Assembly (NCBI GenBank): GCA_016713675.1 | Contig: JADJOS010000005.1 | Coordinates: forward strand, 434,001-498,000 | DNA: 64,000 nucleotides | Origin: Acidobacteriota bacterium | GTDB lineage: Bacteria > Acidobacteriota > Blastocatellia > Pyrinomonadales > Pyrinomonadaceae | Direction: 5' to 3' | Part shown: one piece after another, positions 35,295 through 43,420 of the stretch | Position numbering within the stretch: position 1 is the stretch's first letter | Layout of the letters: the number at the start of each line of letters is the position of its first letter | Translations under genes and position numbers: made by a program | The notes under the pieces: generated by a model | Database searches by the model: none | Seen by the model: the letters and a program-made list of their open reading frames with translations, nothing else | What the model was told of the DNA's origin: nothing

Positions 35295-35557
35295 CAGATT
35301 CTTTACGATCAGCGAGCAACAGCGATCGGGGTCATCTATGAAGTAACCCGTTGATGTCAAGCTCACGGGTATTTGGGCATCTACTATTTTGTTGGCTGGG
35401 GGCAATGTTGCCCCCGCAGTCGATGGGTGCGAATCGGGGCGGCGATGGGCTGTTTGGGATCTGGCTTTTGAATGGGAATGTTGGAGAGCGATGGGATGTT
35501 TGTCGTATTTGTGAGCCGAGGGCAGGATCGGCAGCCTGCGACGGTCTTTGGGACGAG

Positions 35558-35670
35558 TTTTTTTGACTGTCGCAAGGCCAATTTTTATTGTCGCTCACCC
35601 CGTTTTTTTCTGTCGCAAACCCCCTAAAATATTGTCGCTAGACCCCTTAAATACTGTCGCAGTACGCACT
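35558..35670. repeat. five-unit iteron-like array, TGTCGC core every 21-22 bp
   Basis: TGTCGC occurs at 35568, 35589, 35611, 35633 and 35655: steps of 21, 22, 22 and 22. Each core follows a T/A-rich block and most are followed by a C-rich block (ACCCC or similar); consensus roughly TTTTTCTGTCGCAAACCCC. Units are degenerate, have no unique spacers and stay in one orientation, so this is an iteron-like binding array, not CRISPR. Confidence 0.75.
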
Positions 35671-35701
35671 TTTACAGCATTTTTATCATTTTTGTTGATA
35701 A

Positions 35702-35723
35702 AATTGTGGTACGTACCACAATT
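35702..35723. promoter_or_regulatory. perfect 22-bp palindrome
   Basis: Half-site AATTGTGGTAC followed directly by its exact complement, just after the AT-rich stretch that follows the TGTCGC array and seven bases before a GGAGG. It is a strong candidate for a dimeric protein site or cruciform. Confidence 0.6.
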
Positions 35724-35915
35724 CGCACGCGGAGGTGAAAAATACACGTTTGGTTCTCCCCAAAAACGCGCCTCAACGCCGATGGATTAGCCCGTATTTC
35801 CCAAACAGATCTACGAATACAAGGTCTATGACGCCGCCGCCACAAACACCTCCCACTTCTCAAACCGCGCCGATATTTACGGGGCACCGAAAGAGACCAG
35901 GCAGCGGCACATGGC

Positions 35916-35953
35916 AGAAAAGGCTGTCCGAATCATTTTTGGTTCGGACAGCC
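35916..35953 (-). terminator. terminator of the DUF305-LVIVD operon
   Basis: Perfect 11-bp stem GGCTGTCCGAA / TTCGGACAGCC (35922-35932 with 35943-35953), 10-base loop, and TTTTCT on the minus strand. It lies 31 bases past the stop of the LVIVD gene. Confidence 0.85.
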
Positions 35954-35984
35954 CTTCGATTTTTACTTCATCAGCAAGCAACGA

Positions 35985-37916
35985 TCAGATCGCCGGTTGT
36001 TTCAAGATATCGACTAGGCCCCGCAAGCGGGCGGAGTCAGCCGCGGTCTTCAAGGTGTTCTTTTCGAGAGCCGTCGCCAATTTGTTGAGTTTCACGATCT
36101 CCTGTTTGTTCAGCTTTGAACTCTCCGCTTTCTGTATCGCCGCCCGCGTGTCGGCTATCTGCGATGCCGACAGAGCCTGCGACCGCTCTAGCTGGTCGAT
36201 GTAGGCCTTAGCGACGACCAATTTACGAGGCCACTCAATGCGATGTTGATTCTGCACATTTAGTTCGGCCACCTGTATCGTGCTTGCCGCGTCGATCTCA
36301 TTCTGTGATAGGTTCTTGGTCGGTGTCAGCTCAAAAATGTCCAATCCACGAGCGATCTCTGACGAATAGATACGGCCGTTATACCAATATGCCGACCATG
36401 AACCAGCCAAGATCAACATCTTCGGGTCGATTGGCCCTCGGTCAAAATAGGCGATCTCGAATGGCTTGCCGGCATCGGTAAAGTCCATGATCGAGATACC
36501 GCCCTGATACCATGCCTGAACCTTGATATCCCGACCGGGAACAGGAACGAGCGAGCCATTATGAGCGACGCAGTTTTCACTGTCGCCCTGCGCAGCCGGC
36601 AATTTGTAATAGTTCGCGAAATGAAGTTTGTTGTCCTTCAGATCAAAGATCGCGTTAGCTCCCCATTTGTTCGGATCGTTCTCTCGACAGCGAGCACCCA
36701 TTCCTCCGCCCCATTCATCAGTAAATACAACTTTCTTGCCGTCATTTGAAAATGCCGCCGAATGCCAATATGAATAGTTTTTGTCATTGACCGCGTCGAT
36801 ACGTTTTGGATTGGCCGGATCTTTGATGTCCAAAATAATTCCGTTCCCCGAGCACGCCCCAGCCGCAAGTCCGATCTCGGAGTAGACGGTGATATCGTGG
36901 CACTGGTCGGTATCAGCGGGTTTGGGCTGATCGTGCGAGCCGCCGCTGTTCAGGGAATTTATAACGCCTGTCCGCGGATCCATAAATATCCGAGGACTCG
37001 ACACGATCTTTGCGTTTTGTGGGGCCGCAAGCGGAACCTTGATCACTTCGATTCGAAATTGTGCAGTGTCAGGATTCTTGTCCGGTGATCCGCCCGAACA
37101 GCCTACAAGTTCTTCGCTCTGGCGAACCGGAGACGTACCCGAAACGTATATGTAAACATTGTCCTTGTCCTTCGGATCGGTCACGAGCGTATGCGTGTGT
37201 GAACCACGGCAGGTTTGTACGGCACCGACCTGTTTCGGATTGCGGATGTCGCTGATATCAAAAATTCGAACGCCGAGGAACCGGTCCTTCTGGGCTGCCG
37301 GCATTCCCGTTGGCTGCTGTCCTGCCGCCGGCGGCGGTTCCGGAGCAAATCCTTGTGAGCCGCAATCAAGTCTGCCATTTGGCATTTCGACTGACATGAA
37401 CATCAGGTTTTTATGAACAGATACGTCGCCCTGGCCACCGGGGCAAACCATCGAAGTAACCAGCTTTGTCTTTCCGGGCTCGCCAATGTCGTAGATGTTC
37501 ATTCCGTAGAAATTCCCGAGGAAAAGGTAATTCCCCTGAAAAGCAAGATCGGAATTGGCAAGAGCGAGGCCGGCATATGCCATTCTTATCGACGGCGGTA
37601 TCATCGAGGCATCACCCACGCCGAGAGCACCAAGTGCTTTGGCAACCTTCGGGCCGTTAGGATCGATACCAAGTTGGAAAGCATCAGGCTTTTTCAGAAG
37701 CATTAAATGCTTCATCCCAAAAGCAGCTTCCCCCGCGTCCCACAGCCCCGGCGTCAGCTTGGCCCGCGGATCATTGGCATCAGAACCAGTCATACCTGCC
37801 GGTAGCGGCGGTGCCGATTCGAGCGCTGCCTGTGCCGACGCGGCCGCAACAAAGCATATACAAACTAATAGGGAAGTGCCCATCAGGCGCAAAACAGTCA
37901 TCAGTCCTCGGTTCAT
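35985..37916 (-). CDS. LVIVD-repeat (beta-propeller) secreted protein
   Basis: 643 residues with a signal peptide (ending AAASAQ). The body is a propeller of LVIVD-type repeats (for example FLGNFYGMNIYDIGEPGKTK, FLGVRIFDISDIRNPKQVGA, then GNGIILDIKDPANPKRIDAV and QAWYQGGISIMDFTDAGKPF). His- and Cys-rich loops (TCRGSHTHTLV, DQCHDITVY, CVAHNGSLVP) and an Asp/Glu-rich face could bind metal. The last 120 residues are helical, with a coiled-coil look (NQHRIEWPRKLVVAKAYIDQ...). It starts in an ATGA overlap with the DUF305 gene, so the pair is translated together. No enzymatic function is known. Confidence 0.82.
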   Translation of the reverse strand: MNRGLMTVLRLMGTSLLVCICFVAAASAQAALESAPPLPAGMTGSDANDPRAKLTPGLWDAGEAAFGMKHLMLLKKPDAFQLGIDPNGPKVAKALGALGVGDASMIPPSIRMAYAGLALANSDLAFQGNYLFLGNFYGMNIYDIGEPGKTKLVTSMVCPGGQGDVSVHKNLMFMSVEMPNGRLDCGSQGFAPEPPPAAGQQPTGMPAAQKDRFLGVRIFDISDIRNPKQVGAVQTCRGSHTHTLVTDPKDKDNVYIYVSGTSPVRQSEELVGCSGGSPDKNPDTAQFRIEVIKVPLAAPQNAKIVSSPRIFMDPRTGVINSLNSGGSHDQPKPADTDQCHDITVYSEIGLAAGACSGNGIILDIKDPANPKRIDAVNDKNYSYWHSAAFSNDGKKVVFTDEWGGGMGARCRENDPNKWGANAIFDLKDNKLHFANYYKLPAAQGDSENCVAHNGSLVPVPGRDIKVQAWYQGGISIMDFTDAGKPFEIAYFDRGPIDPKMLILAGSWSAYWYNGRIYSSEIARGLDIFELTPTKNLSQNEIDAASTIQVAELNVQNQHRIEWPRKLVVAKAYIDQLERSQALSASQIADTRAAIQKAESSKLNKQEIVKLNKLATALEKNTLKTAADSARLRGLVDILKQPAI

Positions 37917-38569
37917 CGGTTCTCCTCTACTTTCTTTTTACTCAGCAAATTCTGCATAATTCTGATCTCAGCCCGCTGCCCGCTGTCGACATCAGTTACG
38001 AAATTAAAGAGCTCAGCATCCTGACCGGCCCCCGCCGTGTCGAGAAGTTCTTTAACCATGATGAGAGCCCCTCCATGGTGCTGGATCATCCCGGACAAAA
38101 ACAATTCATCAAATTCCGAACCCTTCGCCTTCCTCAGGGCGTCCATTTGCTGTTCAGACAACATACCCGGCATGACCATTTGGTGTGTTGACGAATGGCC
38201 CCCGTGCGAATGCGAACCCGACATTGAAGGCATCGGCATCTCGGTGGATTCTCCCTTGGAAATCAACCACCGCTTCATAAAATTTATCTCGTCCGCCTGA
38301 GTATGGCTGATTCGAGCTCCCAACAGTCGAATCTCTCTATTTTCCGTTCGGGATGCCATCAAGTCGACCATTTCTACTGCCTGGGCATGATGCATGATCA
38401 TGCCCTGCATAAACTCAACATCCTTTGCCGAACGCGGCGGCAGCACAGCCCGAGACGTAGACGGCAATACCTTTGTAATCTGCCCTGGAGCACCGGGTCG
38501 CACTATCACCGGAGCGGTCTCATCCGTTTGCTGAGCCACGATTTGAAGGGATAACAAGAACGTAAACAC
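37913..38569 (-). CDS. DUF305-family exported protein
   Basis: 218 residues. A short hydrophobic N-terminus (MFTFLLSLQIVAQ) suggests export. Two DUF305 half-bundles are seen, each with a His-His pair: FMQGMIMHHAQAVEMVDLMA and LFLSGMIQHHGGALIMVKEL. Between them is a His/Ser/Met-rich segment (MPMPSMSGSHSHGGHSSTHQ), typical of metal (copper-like) handling. DUF305 is a ferritin-like four-helix fold, and many members occur with copper or LVIVD proteins. It is the first gene of the operon with the LVIVD gene (ATGA overlap). Confidence 0.82.
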   Translation of the reverse strand: MFTFLLSLQIVAQQTDETAPVIVRPGAPGQITKVLPSTSRAVLPPRSAKDVEFMQGMIMHHAQAVEMVDLMASRTENREIRLLGARISHTQADEINFMKRWLISKGESTEMPMPSMSGSHSHGGHSSTHQMVMPGMLSEQQMDALRKAKGSEFDELFLSGMIQHHGGALIMVKELLDTAGAGQDAELFNFVTDVDSGQRAEIRIMQNLLSKKKVEENR

Positions 38570-38784
38570 GACTCCCGCGGTCGCGTGTAAAGCGTGCTTT
38601 TGCCGTTGGTTTTAGATGATGGGCTATTCGAAATTGACGTTTCGGGCATTTGATTAACACACTACCACAGAAATGCGAACAGCTAAAAAAGCACGGCGCT
38701 TTCGTGTTCAAAACAATGAACGCAGGGCTGCCGCAAAAAGTTTCACAGGTAATCCAAATTTTGGCTCGAATTTACTTGAGATAA

Positions 38785-38859
<75 letters not shown>

Positions 38860-38870
38860 GTTAAAGAAAA

Positions 38871-38941
38871 GTAGGCAGTTTGCACTTGGCGGTTGGCAGT
38901 TAAATTACTCTACCGCCCACTGCTGACTGCAAACTGCCTAC
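38871..38941. repeat. inverted repeat between the two tRNA genes
   Basis: GTAGGCAGTTTGCA (38871-38884) and TGCAAACTGCCTAC (38928-38941) form a perfect 14-bp inverted repeat. The interior carries related heptamer-like pieces (GGCAGTT, GTTGGCAGT). It looks like a small GGCAGT-type palindromic repeat and lies exactly between tRNA-Cys and tRNA-Gly. It could fold in the precursor transcript and separate the tRNAs. Confidence 0.75.
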
Positions 38942-38952
38942 TCCATTTGAAC

Positions 38953-39027
38953 TGGAGCGGGAGACGAGACTTGAACTCGCGACTTCGACCTTGGCAAGGT
39001 CGCGCTCTACCACTGAGCTACTCCCGC
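38953..39027 (-). tRNA. tRNA-Gly (GCC)
   Basis: Minus-strand cloverleaf with acceptor GCGGGAG and matching CTCCCGC, encoded CCA, and anticodon loop TTGCCAA giving GCC. The D-arm TAGCTCAGTGGTAGAGC and T-arm GAGTTCAAGTC are normal. Its 5' end is about 50 bases downstream of the ABC solute-binding gene, reading on the minus strand. Confidence 0.95.
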
Positions 39028-39079
39028 GTCGCAAACCATTATTTTAACGTTTGCAATTAGATTGTCAAGTCAGGTCCAC

Positions 39080-40726
39080 TTACTCACTGACCGTTATATC
39101 CTTGATAAAACTCCAGTCGCCACTGGGGTTTATCTTGATATTGCCTATGCGCTTGTTCGCGACCACCATATTCGACGGATACCAAAGCGGCAGCAACGGT
39201 AATTCGTTGCTGACCGTTTGCCAGGTCTTGGTATATAGTTCCTTTGCTTTTGACTTATCGGTTTCATTGATCGCATCCTCGACCAGTTTATCTACCTCGG
39301 GATTCGCGTAACGGCTGCGATTGCAGCACGAGACGTTTCCGCCGGGAATCTTCGTCGAACTGAACAGATCACGTAAGAAGATCGGGTCTTGGTTGCCTCC
39401 GATCCAAATACCGGTGTACATCTGAAATGAGCCTTGAGCCAACTCTTTTCGGATCGTATTGACCTCAAGCGTTTCGATCTGCACATTTAGGCCGACATCC
39501 GTCAACGCACTTTGTATCACCTGTGCATATTGATTGATGGCAAGATTGCCTGAGCCGTATTTGAACACGATCGGTTCATTCTTGTAACCTGCCTCTTGTA
39601 TCAACTGACGTGCCTTGGTCTGATCGAACTTGTATTCGGTGCCCGCGTTATATGCCCAAGACTGCGGCGGAAGGATCGAATTTGCGACCTTCGCCTGCTC
39701 AAACAACAGGTCGGTAACGATCTTCTGCCGGTCGATCGCATAGCCGATGGCCTGACGGATCTTTACATTGTTCAGCGGTGCGGATGTCGTGTTGAACACA
39801 AGATATTGGATATTCGAACCATCTGTTTGCTCGACCTTGAGAGTCGGGCTATTGCCGAGAGATTTTAGTGTATCGGGCGATATATTATTTGGATTGGGGG
39901 CCAGGTCCACGCCTCCAGTCTGCAGTTCGGCCTGTAAGGAATTGGCATCTGTCACCGTTTTGACACGCACTTTCTGCACCTTCGGAGCTCCTTCCCAGTA
40001 TTCCTGATTAGCGGCAAGTTCAACAATATTCTGCGAGGCATCAAGGCTGACAAATTTGAATGGCCCGGTGCCTAGTGGCTGATCTTTCTGCCGTGCGACC
40101 GAATCAGTCGGTATGATAGGTATCGCAACAAGGTTAGAGAGAAGCTGATTTTTGAGCGAGGGCCTGGTTACTGTAAATACAACTGTTTTTACGTCGGGCG
40201 TTTCGATCGATGTGATGTGAGGAACACGTTTGGTTTTTGGCTCTTCGACCGGCTTCACCGCAGGTGTTGCCCCAACAGGTGCCTCGGGCTTTGCCGGAGC
40301 AGGTGTCTTTGAGGCATCGACCTTATCAAGCGGCACCGTATCAAAAAAAGCTCCGGACTTAAATCCATTGCTCTTGAAAAGCTCGTCAAACGTATATTTT
40401 ACGTCCGCAGACGTGAAATCTTGCCCGTTGTGAAACTTTACACCGTCCTGAAGGATAAACGTTATAACCTTGCCGTCCGCAGACGTCTTGATCTCTTTCG
40501 CCAATTCGCCGACATAGTCAAAATTCGCGTCCTTTTTCACCAGCGAATTGAAGATCAAGTTCTTAACCCTCTCTGCAGCTGCATCCGAGCCCGTCATCGT
40601 AAGCGTGTCAAAAGCCGTGAATTTCTCAGGCAATGCAACGGTAACGTATTCAAGGTTGCGTTTACGGCACGTCGAAGCAGTGGCGAATAATGAGACAACA
40701 AGTGCAAGAAATATTAGTTTACGCAA
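39080..40726 (-). CDS. ABC transporter solute-binding protein, family 5 (peptide/nickel type)
   Basis: 548 residues, an OppA/DppA-type periplasmic binding protein. The N-terminus is a signal peptide (MRKLIFLALVVSLFATASTC; the Cys is a weak lipobox candidate since Thr precedes it). Family features: LQDGVKFHNGQDFTSADVKY near the N-terminus, then KIRQAIGYAIDRQKIVTDLL and GNVSCCNRSRYANPEVDKLV in the C-terminal half. A Pro/Ala-rich insertion (about residues 155-175) is unusual. No permease or ATPase genes lie beside it; only NagZ is upstream, 15 bases away, in the same direction. Substrate could be murein peptides given nagZ, but that is inference. Confidence 0.85.
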   Translation of the reverse strand: MRKLIFLALVVSLFATASTCRKRNLEYVTVALPEKFTAFDTLTMTGSDAAAERVKNLIFNSLVKKDANFDYVGELAKEIKTSADGKVITFILQDGVKFHNGQDFTSADVKYTFDELFKSNGFKSGAFFDTVPLDKVDASKTPAPAKPEAPVGATPAVKPVEEPKTKRVPHITSIETPDVKTVVFTVTRPSLKNQLLSNLVAIPIIPTDSVARQKDQPLGTGPFKFVSLDASQNIVELAANQEYWEGAPKVQKVRVKTVTDANSLQAELQTGGVDLAPNPNNISPDTLKSLGNSPTLKVEQTDGSNIQYLVFNTTSAPLNNVKIRQAIGYAIDRQKIVTDLLFEQAKVANSILPPQSWAYNAGTEYKFDQTKARQLIQEAGYKNEPIVFKYGSGNLAINQYAQVIQSALTDVGLNVQIETLEVNTIRKELAQGSFQMYTGIWIGGNQDPIFLRDLFSSTKIPGGNVSCCNRSRYANPEVDKLVEDAINETDKSKAKELYTKTWQTVSNELPLLPLWYPSNMVVANKRIGNIKINPSGDWSFIKDITVSE

Positions 40727-40741
40727 ATCGGTAAGCCCTCC

Positions 40742-41848
40742 TCAGCGGTTCAGATATGTATTAAATTCAGTGATCTCGTCAGAGATAGCGGCCAAACGGG
40801 CCGTGTCAAATGGGAGTGGTTCGGACAATTGCGATTTCAAAGCGGCGATCCGAGAGAGGGAGCTGTTGATACGATCTTCGCTAATAGCACCCTTTTCCAC
40901 TGCCGATAGAACGGCCTCAAATCCGTCGCGAATGTTCCTTGGTTCGGCACAGATCGCCAAAAGGTCCTGTCCCGCATTTACGGCCATCACACACGCGGAA
41001 CCCATGCCGTAATTCTTCATTATTGCGCCCATTTCAAGGTCGTCAGTAATTGCGAGCCCGTCATATCCAAGCTCACCTCGAAGCAGTTGTGAAATGAAAT
41101 TATAACTCAATGAAGACGGTAAAAGTTTGCCATTTTCGTCAACTTCCTGCAAACCAACATTGGGGAAAGCCGCATGTGCGGCCATAAGAAGATGAACTTT
41201 TCCCATGCCGAGCAGTTTGCCGTATGGCATGAGATCTGTGCCGAAAAACTCTTCCTCGGCGACTCGTACCGAAGGCAGCTCCTCATGGGAATCTACCTTT
41301 GCAGCCCCAAGTCCAGGGAAATGCTTAATACATCCGATCACCCCGTTATCCTGCAAAACATTTAGAAATTCGCCTGCAAGCTCGACCACATCTTCAACCG
41401 ATCGGCCATAGGCACGTGAATAAAGCCCGTTGCCCGTTTGTTCGCGCTCGTAATCGACGACATCGACCACGGGTGCAAAATTCATATTGAACCCTAATAT
41501 ACGCACCGACTCAGCAATTAGCTTCGCGAGTCGCGATGCATCTTCGGCCTTTTTGATCTTATTTGCTGCCGGCATTGGCGTTAGTATCCGCCTGAGCCTG
41601 TCGACAATACCACCTTCCTGATCGAGGCTCAGAAATGGGACAACCGGAAGGGCTCTTCGGAGATCATCGAGCAATTTACGCGTTTGTCCGGCCTCACGAA
41701 TGTTCCTTGTAAACAGACAAATTCCCCCCGGCGACACATCATTAAGCAACTCGAGCGTTGCGGCATCGACATCCGGCCCGGCGATCCCGATAACGAATAG
41801 TTGTCCGACCTTTTTCCGTAGCGGCAGGGAATTTAGCTGTTTGATCAT
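40742..41848 (-). CDS. nagZ: beta-N-acetylhexosaminidase NagZ (GH3)
   Basis: 368 residues, single GH3 barrel. The motif CIKHFPGLGAAKVDSHEELP is the NagZ signature KHFPGxG...DSH with the His-Asp pair acting as acid/base; LAITDDLEMGAI holds the nucleophile Asp. Substrate-pocket strand LSLDQEGGIVDRLRRI is also typical. NagZ removes GlcNAc from anhydromuropeptides in peptidoglycan recycling. It is followed closely by a solute-binding protein gene. Confidence 0.88.
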   Translation of the reverse strand: MIKQLNSLPLRKKVGQLFVIGIAGPDVDAATLELLNDVSPGGICLFTRNIREAGQTRKLLDDLRRALPVVPFLSLDQEGGIVDRLRRILTPMPAANKIKKAEDASRLAKLIAESVRILGFNMNFAPVVDVVDYEREQTGNGLYSRAYGRSVEDVVELAGEFLNVLQDNGVIGCIKHFPGLGAAKVDSHEELPSVRVAEEEFFGTDLMPYGKLLGMGKVHLLMAAHAAFPNVGLQEVDENGKLLPSSLSYNFISQLLRGELGYDGLAITDDLEMGAIMKNYGMGSACVMAVNAGQDLLAICAEPRNIRDGFEAVLSAVEKGAISEDRINSSLSRIAALKSQLSEPLPFDTARLAAISDEITEFNTYLNR

Positions 41849-41914
41849 CGTGAAAACCTAGATGCTGAGTTTACCAGTCACGAGATTTTTTATAAAGTTG
41901 GTTGGAACAAGCAT

Positions 41915-42244
41915 ATGAGCGAAGATTTTTATTGCGAGAGTGTTCTCAGCGGTTTGATCGAGGTGAACAAGGTGCTCGAAACCGAGAATGTGCTTGCTTA
42001 CCATCACACCCGGCCGTTTTGGGAAACACACATTGTCGTAATTCCCAAACGACACATATCATCACTAATTACGATCGATGCAAGCGACAATGATCTATTT
42101 CTTGAGATGTTCGAAGTGATCCGCCGCGTCGCAACAGATGTCGTAGGCGAAAAAGGGGCTGCTCGTGTGTTGACAAACCTAGGTGAATACCAAGATTCAA
42201 AACACCTGCACTTTCACGTCTATTCCGGCGATCAAACCAACTAG
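41915..42244 (+). CDS. HIT-family nucleotide hydrolase/transferase
   Basis: 109 residues. The histidine triad HLHFH is at residues 97-101. It starts MSEDFYCESVLSGLIEVNKV and includes RPFWETHIVVIPKRHISSLI, typical of small HIT (Hint-like) proteins that hydrolyse AMP-linked substrates. A T/A-rich stretch (TTTTTTATAAAG) before the gene may be its promoter. The gene converges on the asparaginase gene with six bases between stops. Confidence 0.85.
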   Translation: MSEDFYCESVLSGLIEVNKVLETENVLAYHHTRPFWETHIVVIPKRHISSLITIDASDNDLFLEMFEVIRRVATDVVGEKGAARVLTNLGEYQDSKHLHFHVYSGDQTN

Positions 42245-42250
42245 ACCTAA

Positions 42251-43306
42251 CTATGTTTCTTCGGGCTCCGGTGCTTTGAAGACAAATTTCGAATCGAATA
42301 CTCTGCCGTCCGGGTATCGCGAGTTTGTGACCGAATACGTGAATCCGCTCAAGACCGAGAACGCCCCGACCTCGCCATTCTTAGAAACAGCAACAAAACC
42401 AACCTGAGTTTCGCGAGCTTTTTTCTGATCGCGTCGCACAATACGCGTCACGGCTTCGCGGCAGGCTTGTTCAGGGGAGCGGCCCATTCTCATTAGTTCA
42501 ACCACGAGGTGTGTGCCACAGATCCGGATCACCTCTTCTCCAACACCGGAACTTGTCGCTGCTCCAACCTCGTTGTCGACAAACAGCCCAGCTCCGATGA
42601 TCGGCGAATCGCCGACGCGGCCGTGCATCTTGAACGCCATGCCACTCGTGGTTACTGCTCCAGATAGGTTGCCTCGTGCGTCTATGGCTATCGTACCCAT
42701 CGTATCGTGATTGGCAGATCCATTCGGAAAGAACGATGGGGCTGCCAGTGTGCTTTGACCTACTTTCTGGTTTTCAATATTTGCGATCGGCTTGTAGTTC
42801 GATTTCTCAAGCCACCTTCTCCATTCCTTTTTAGCATCGTCTGAGAGTTTTGCAGGAATCCGTTCGAAGCCATTTTCGATCGCAAATTGAGTCGCACCAT
42901 CGCCTGACAGAAAGACGTGTTTCGTCTTTTCCATCACCATACGGGCTACGGAGATCGGGTGCTTAATGTGTTGGATATAAGCTACGCTCCCTATATCCGC
43001 TCTGTGATCCATTATCGAAGCATCAAGCGTGACGTAGCCGTCGCGGTCTGGATAGCCATCGAGACCGACGCAACAACTCGCATCGTTCTCCGCCGATATA
43101 GCCGCCTGCTCGACCGCGTCGATCGCCATTCCTTTTTTTGCAAGCACTCTCCAAGCCGCAGCGTTTGCCGAAATACCGCTGTCCCAAGTCGAGACGGCCA
43201 GCGGGCGCGTAAAAGTGGTGCGGCTTGGAGCGTCACTCGAACTGGACACAGCGGCGAAAAGTGGCATTGCGGAGACGGCCTTCAAAAAATCTCTACGATT
43301 TGTCAT
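42251..43306 (-). CDS. isoaspartyl peptidase/N4-glucosaminyl-asparaginase family (Ntn) with Tat-like signal
   Basis: 351 residues of the asparaginase-2 (Ntn hydrolase) family. The N-terminus MTNRRDFLKAVSAMPLFAAV is a twin-arginine signal (NRRDFLK), so the protein is probably exported. The autocleavage site is HDTMGTIAIDARGN with Thr202 as the new N-terminal nucleophile; RVGDSPIIGAGLFVDNEVGA is the substrate-binding region. Members remove Asn-linked sugar or hydrolyse isoaspartyl peptides. The gene is alone on its strand. Confidence 0.88.
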   Translation of the reverse strand: MTNRRDFLKAVSAMPLFAAVSSSSDAPSRTTFTRPLAVSTWDSGISANAAAWRVLAKKGMAIDAVEQAAISAENDASCCVGLDGYPDRDGYVTLDASIMDHRADIGSVAYIQHIKHPISVARMVMEKTKHVFLSGDGATQFAIENGFERIPAKLSDDAKKEWRRWLEKSNYKPIANIENQKVGQSTLAAPSFFPNGSANHDTMGTIAIDARGNLSGAVTTSGMAFKMHGRVGDSPIIGAGLFVDNEVGAATSSGVGEEVIRICGTHLVVELMRMGRSPEQACREAVTRIVRRDQKKARETQVGFVAVSKNGEVGAFSVLSGFTYSVTNSRYPDGRVFDSKFVFKAPEPEET

Positions 43307-43372
43307 AACTCGACATTTTACGACCTGCGGGGCGGTAATCGAAATAGTAGGGACCCAAAATTTCGATTTCCT

Positions 43373-43381
43373 TGCTATAAT
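43373..43381 (+). promoter_or_regulatory. extended -10 promoter of the CAP-like gene
   Basis: TGCTATAAT, an extended -10 (TGnTATAAT), 40 bases before the ATG at 43421; no strong -35 is visible. A similar TGCTAGAAT precedes the polysaccharide operon at 47178. Confidence 0.55.
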
Positions 43382-43420
43382 CTATTGAAAACCTACATCT
43401 GAAAGTGAGAGAGCTCAATT

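Larger units (their letters stand above)
35295..35984. other. 690-bp gene-free region with iteron-like array, palindrome and terminator
   Basis: No coding gene is supported. Contents from left to right: a hairpin GGGGGCA-ATGT-TGCCCCC (35398-35415), a G-rich stretch with CGATGGG at 35421, 35443 and 35489, the TGTCGC array (35558-35670), an AT-rich stretch, a perfect 22-bp palindrome (35702-35723), a GGAGG followed by an unclear broken frame (35735-35915), and the minus-strand terminator. The order array, AT-rich DNA, palindrome is reminiscent of a replication origin or of an eroded mobile element; that is inference. Confidence 0.5.

Noticed and set aside
35351..35566. 71-residue frame in the gene-free region before the TGTCGC array
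   Set aside because: Starts at a TTG without a ribosome site, G-rich low-complexity sequence and no recognisable domain.
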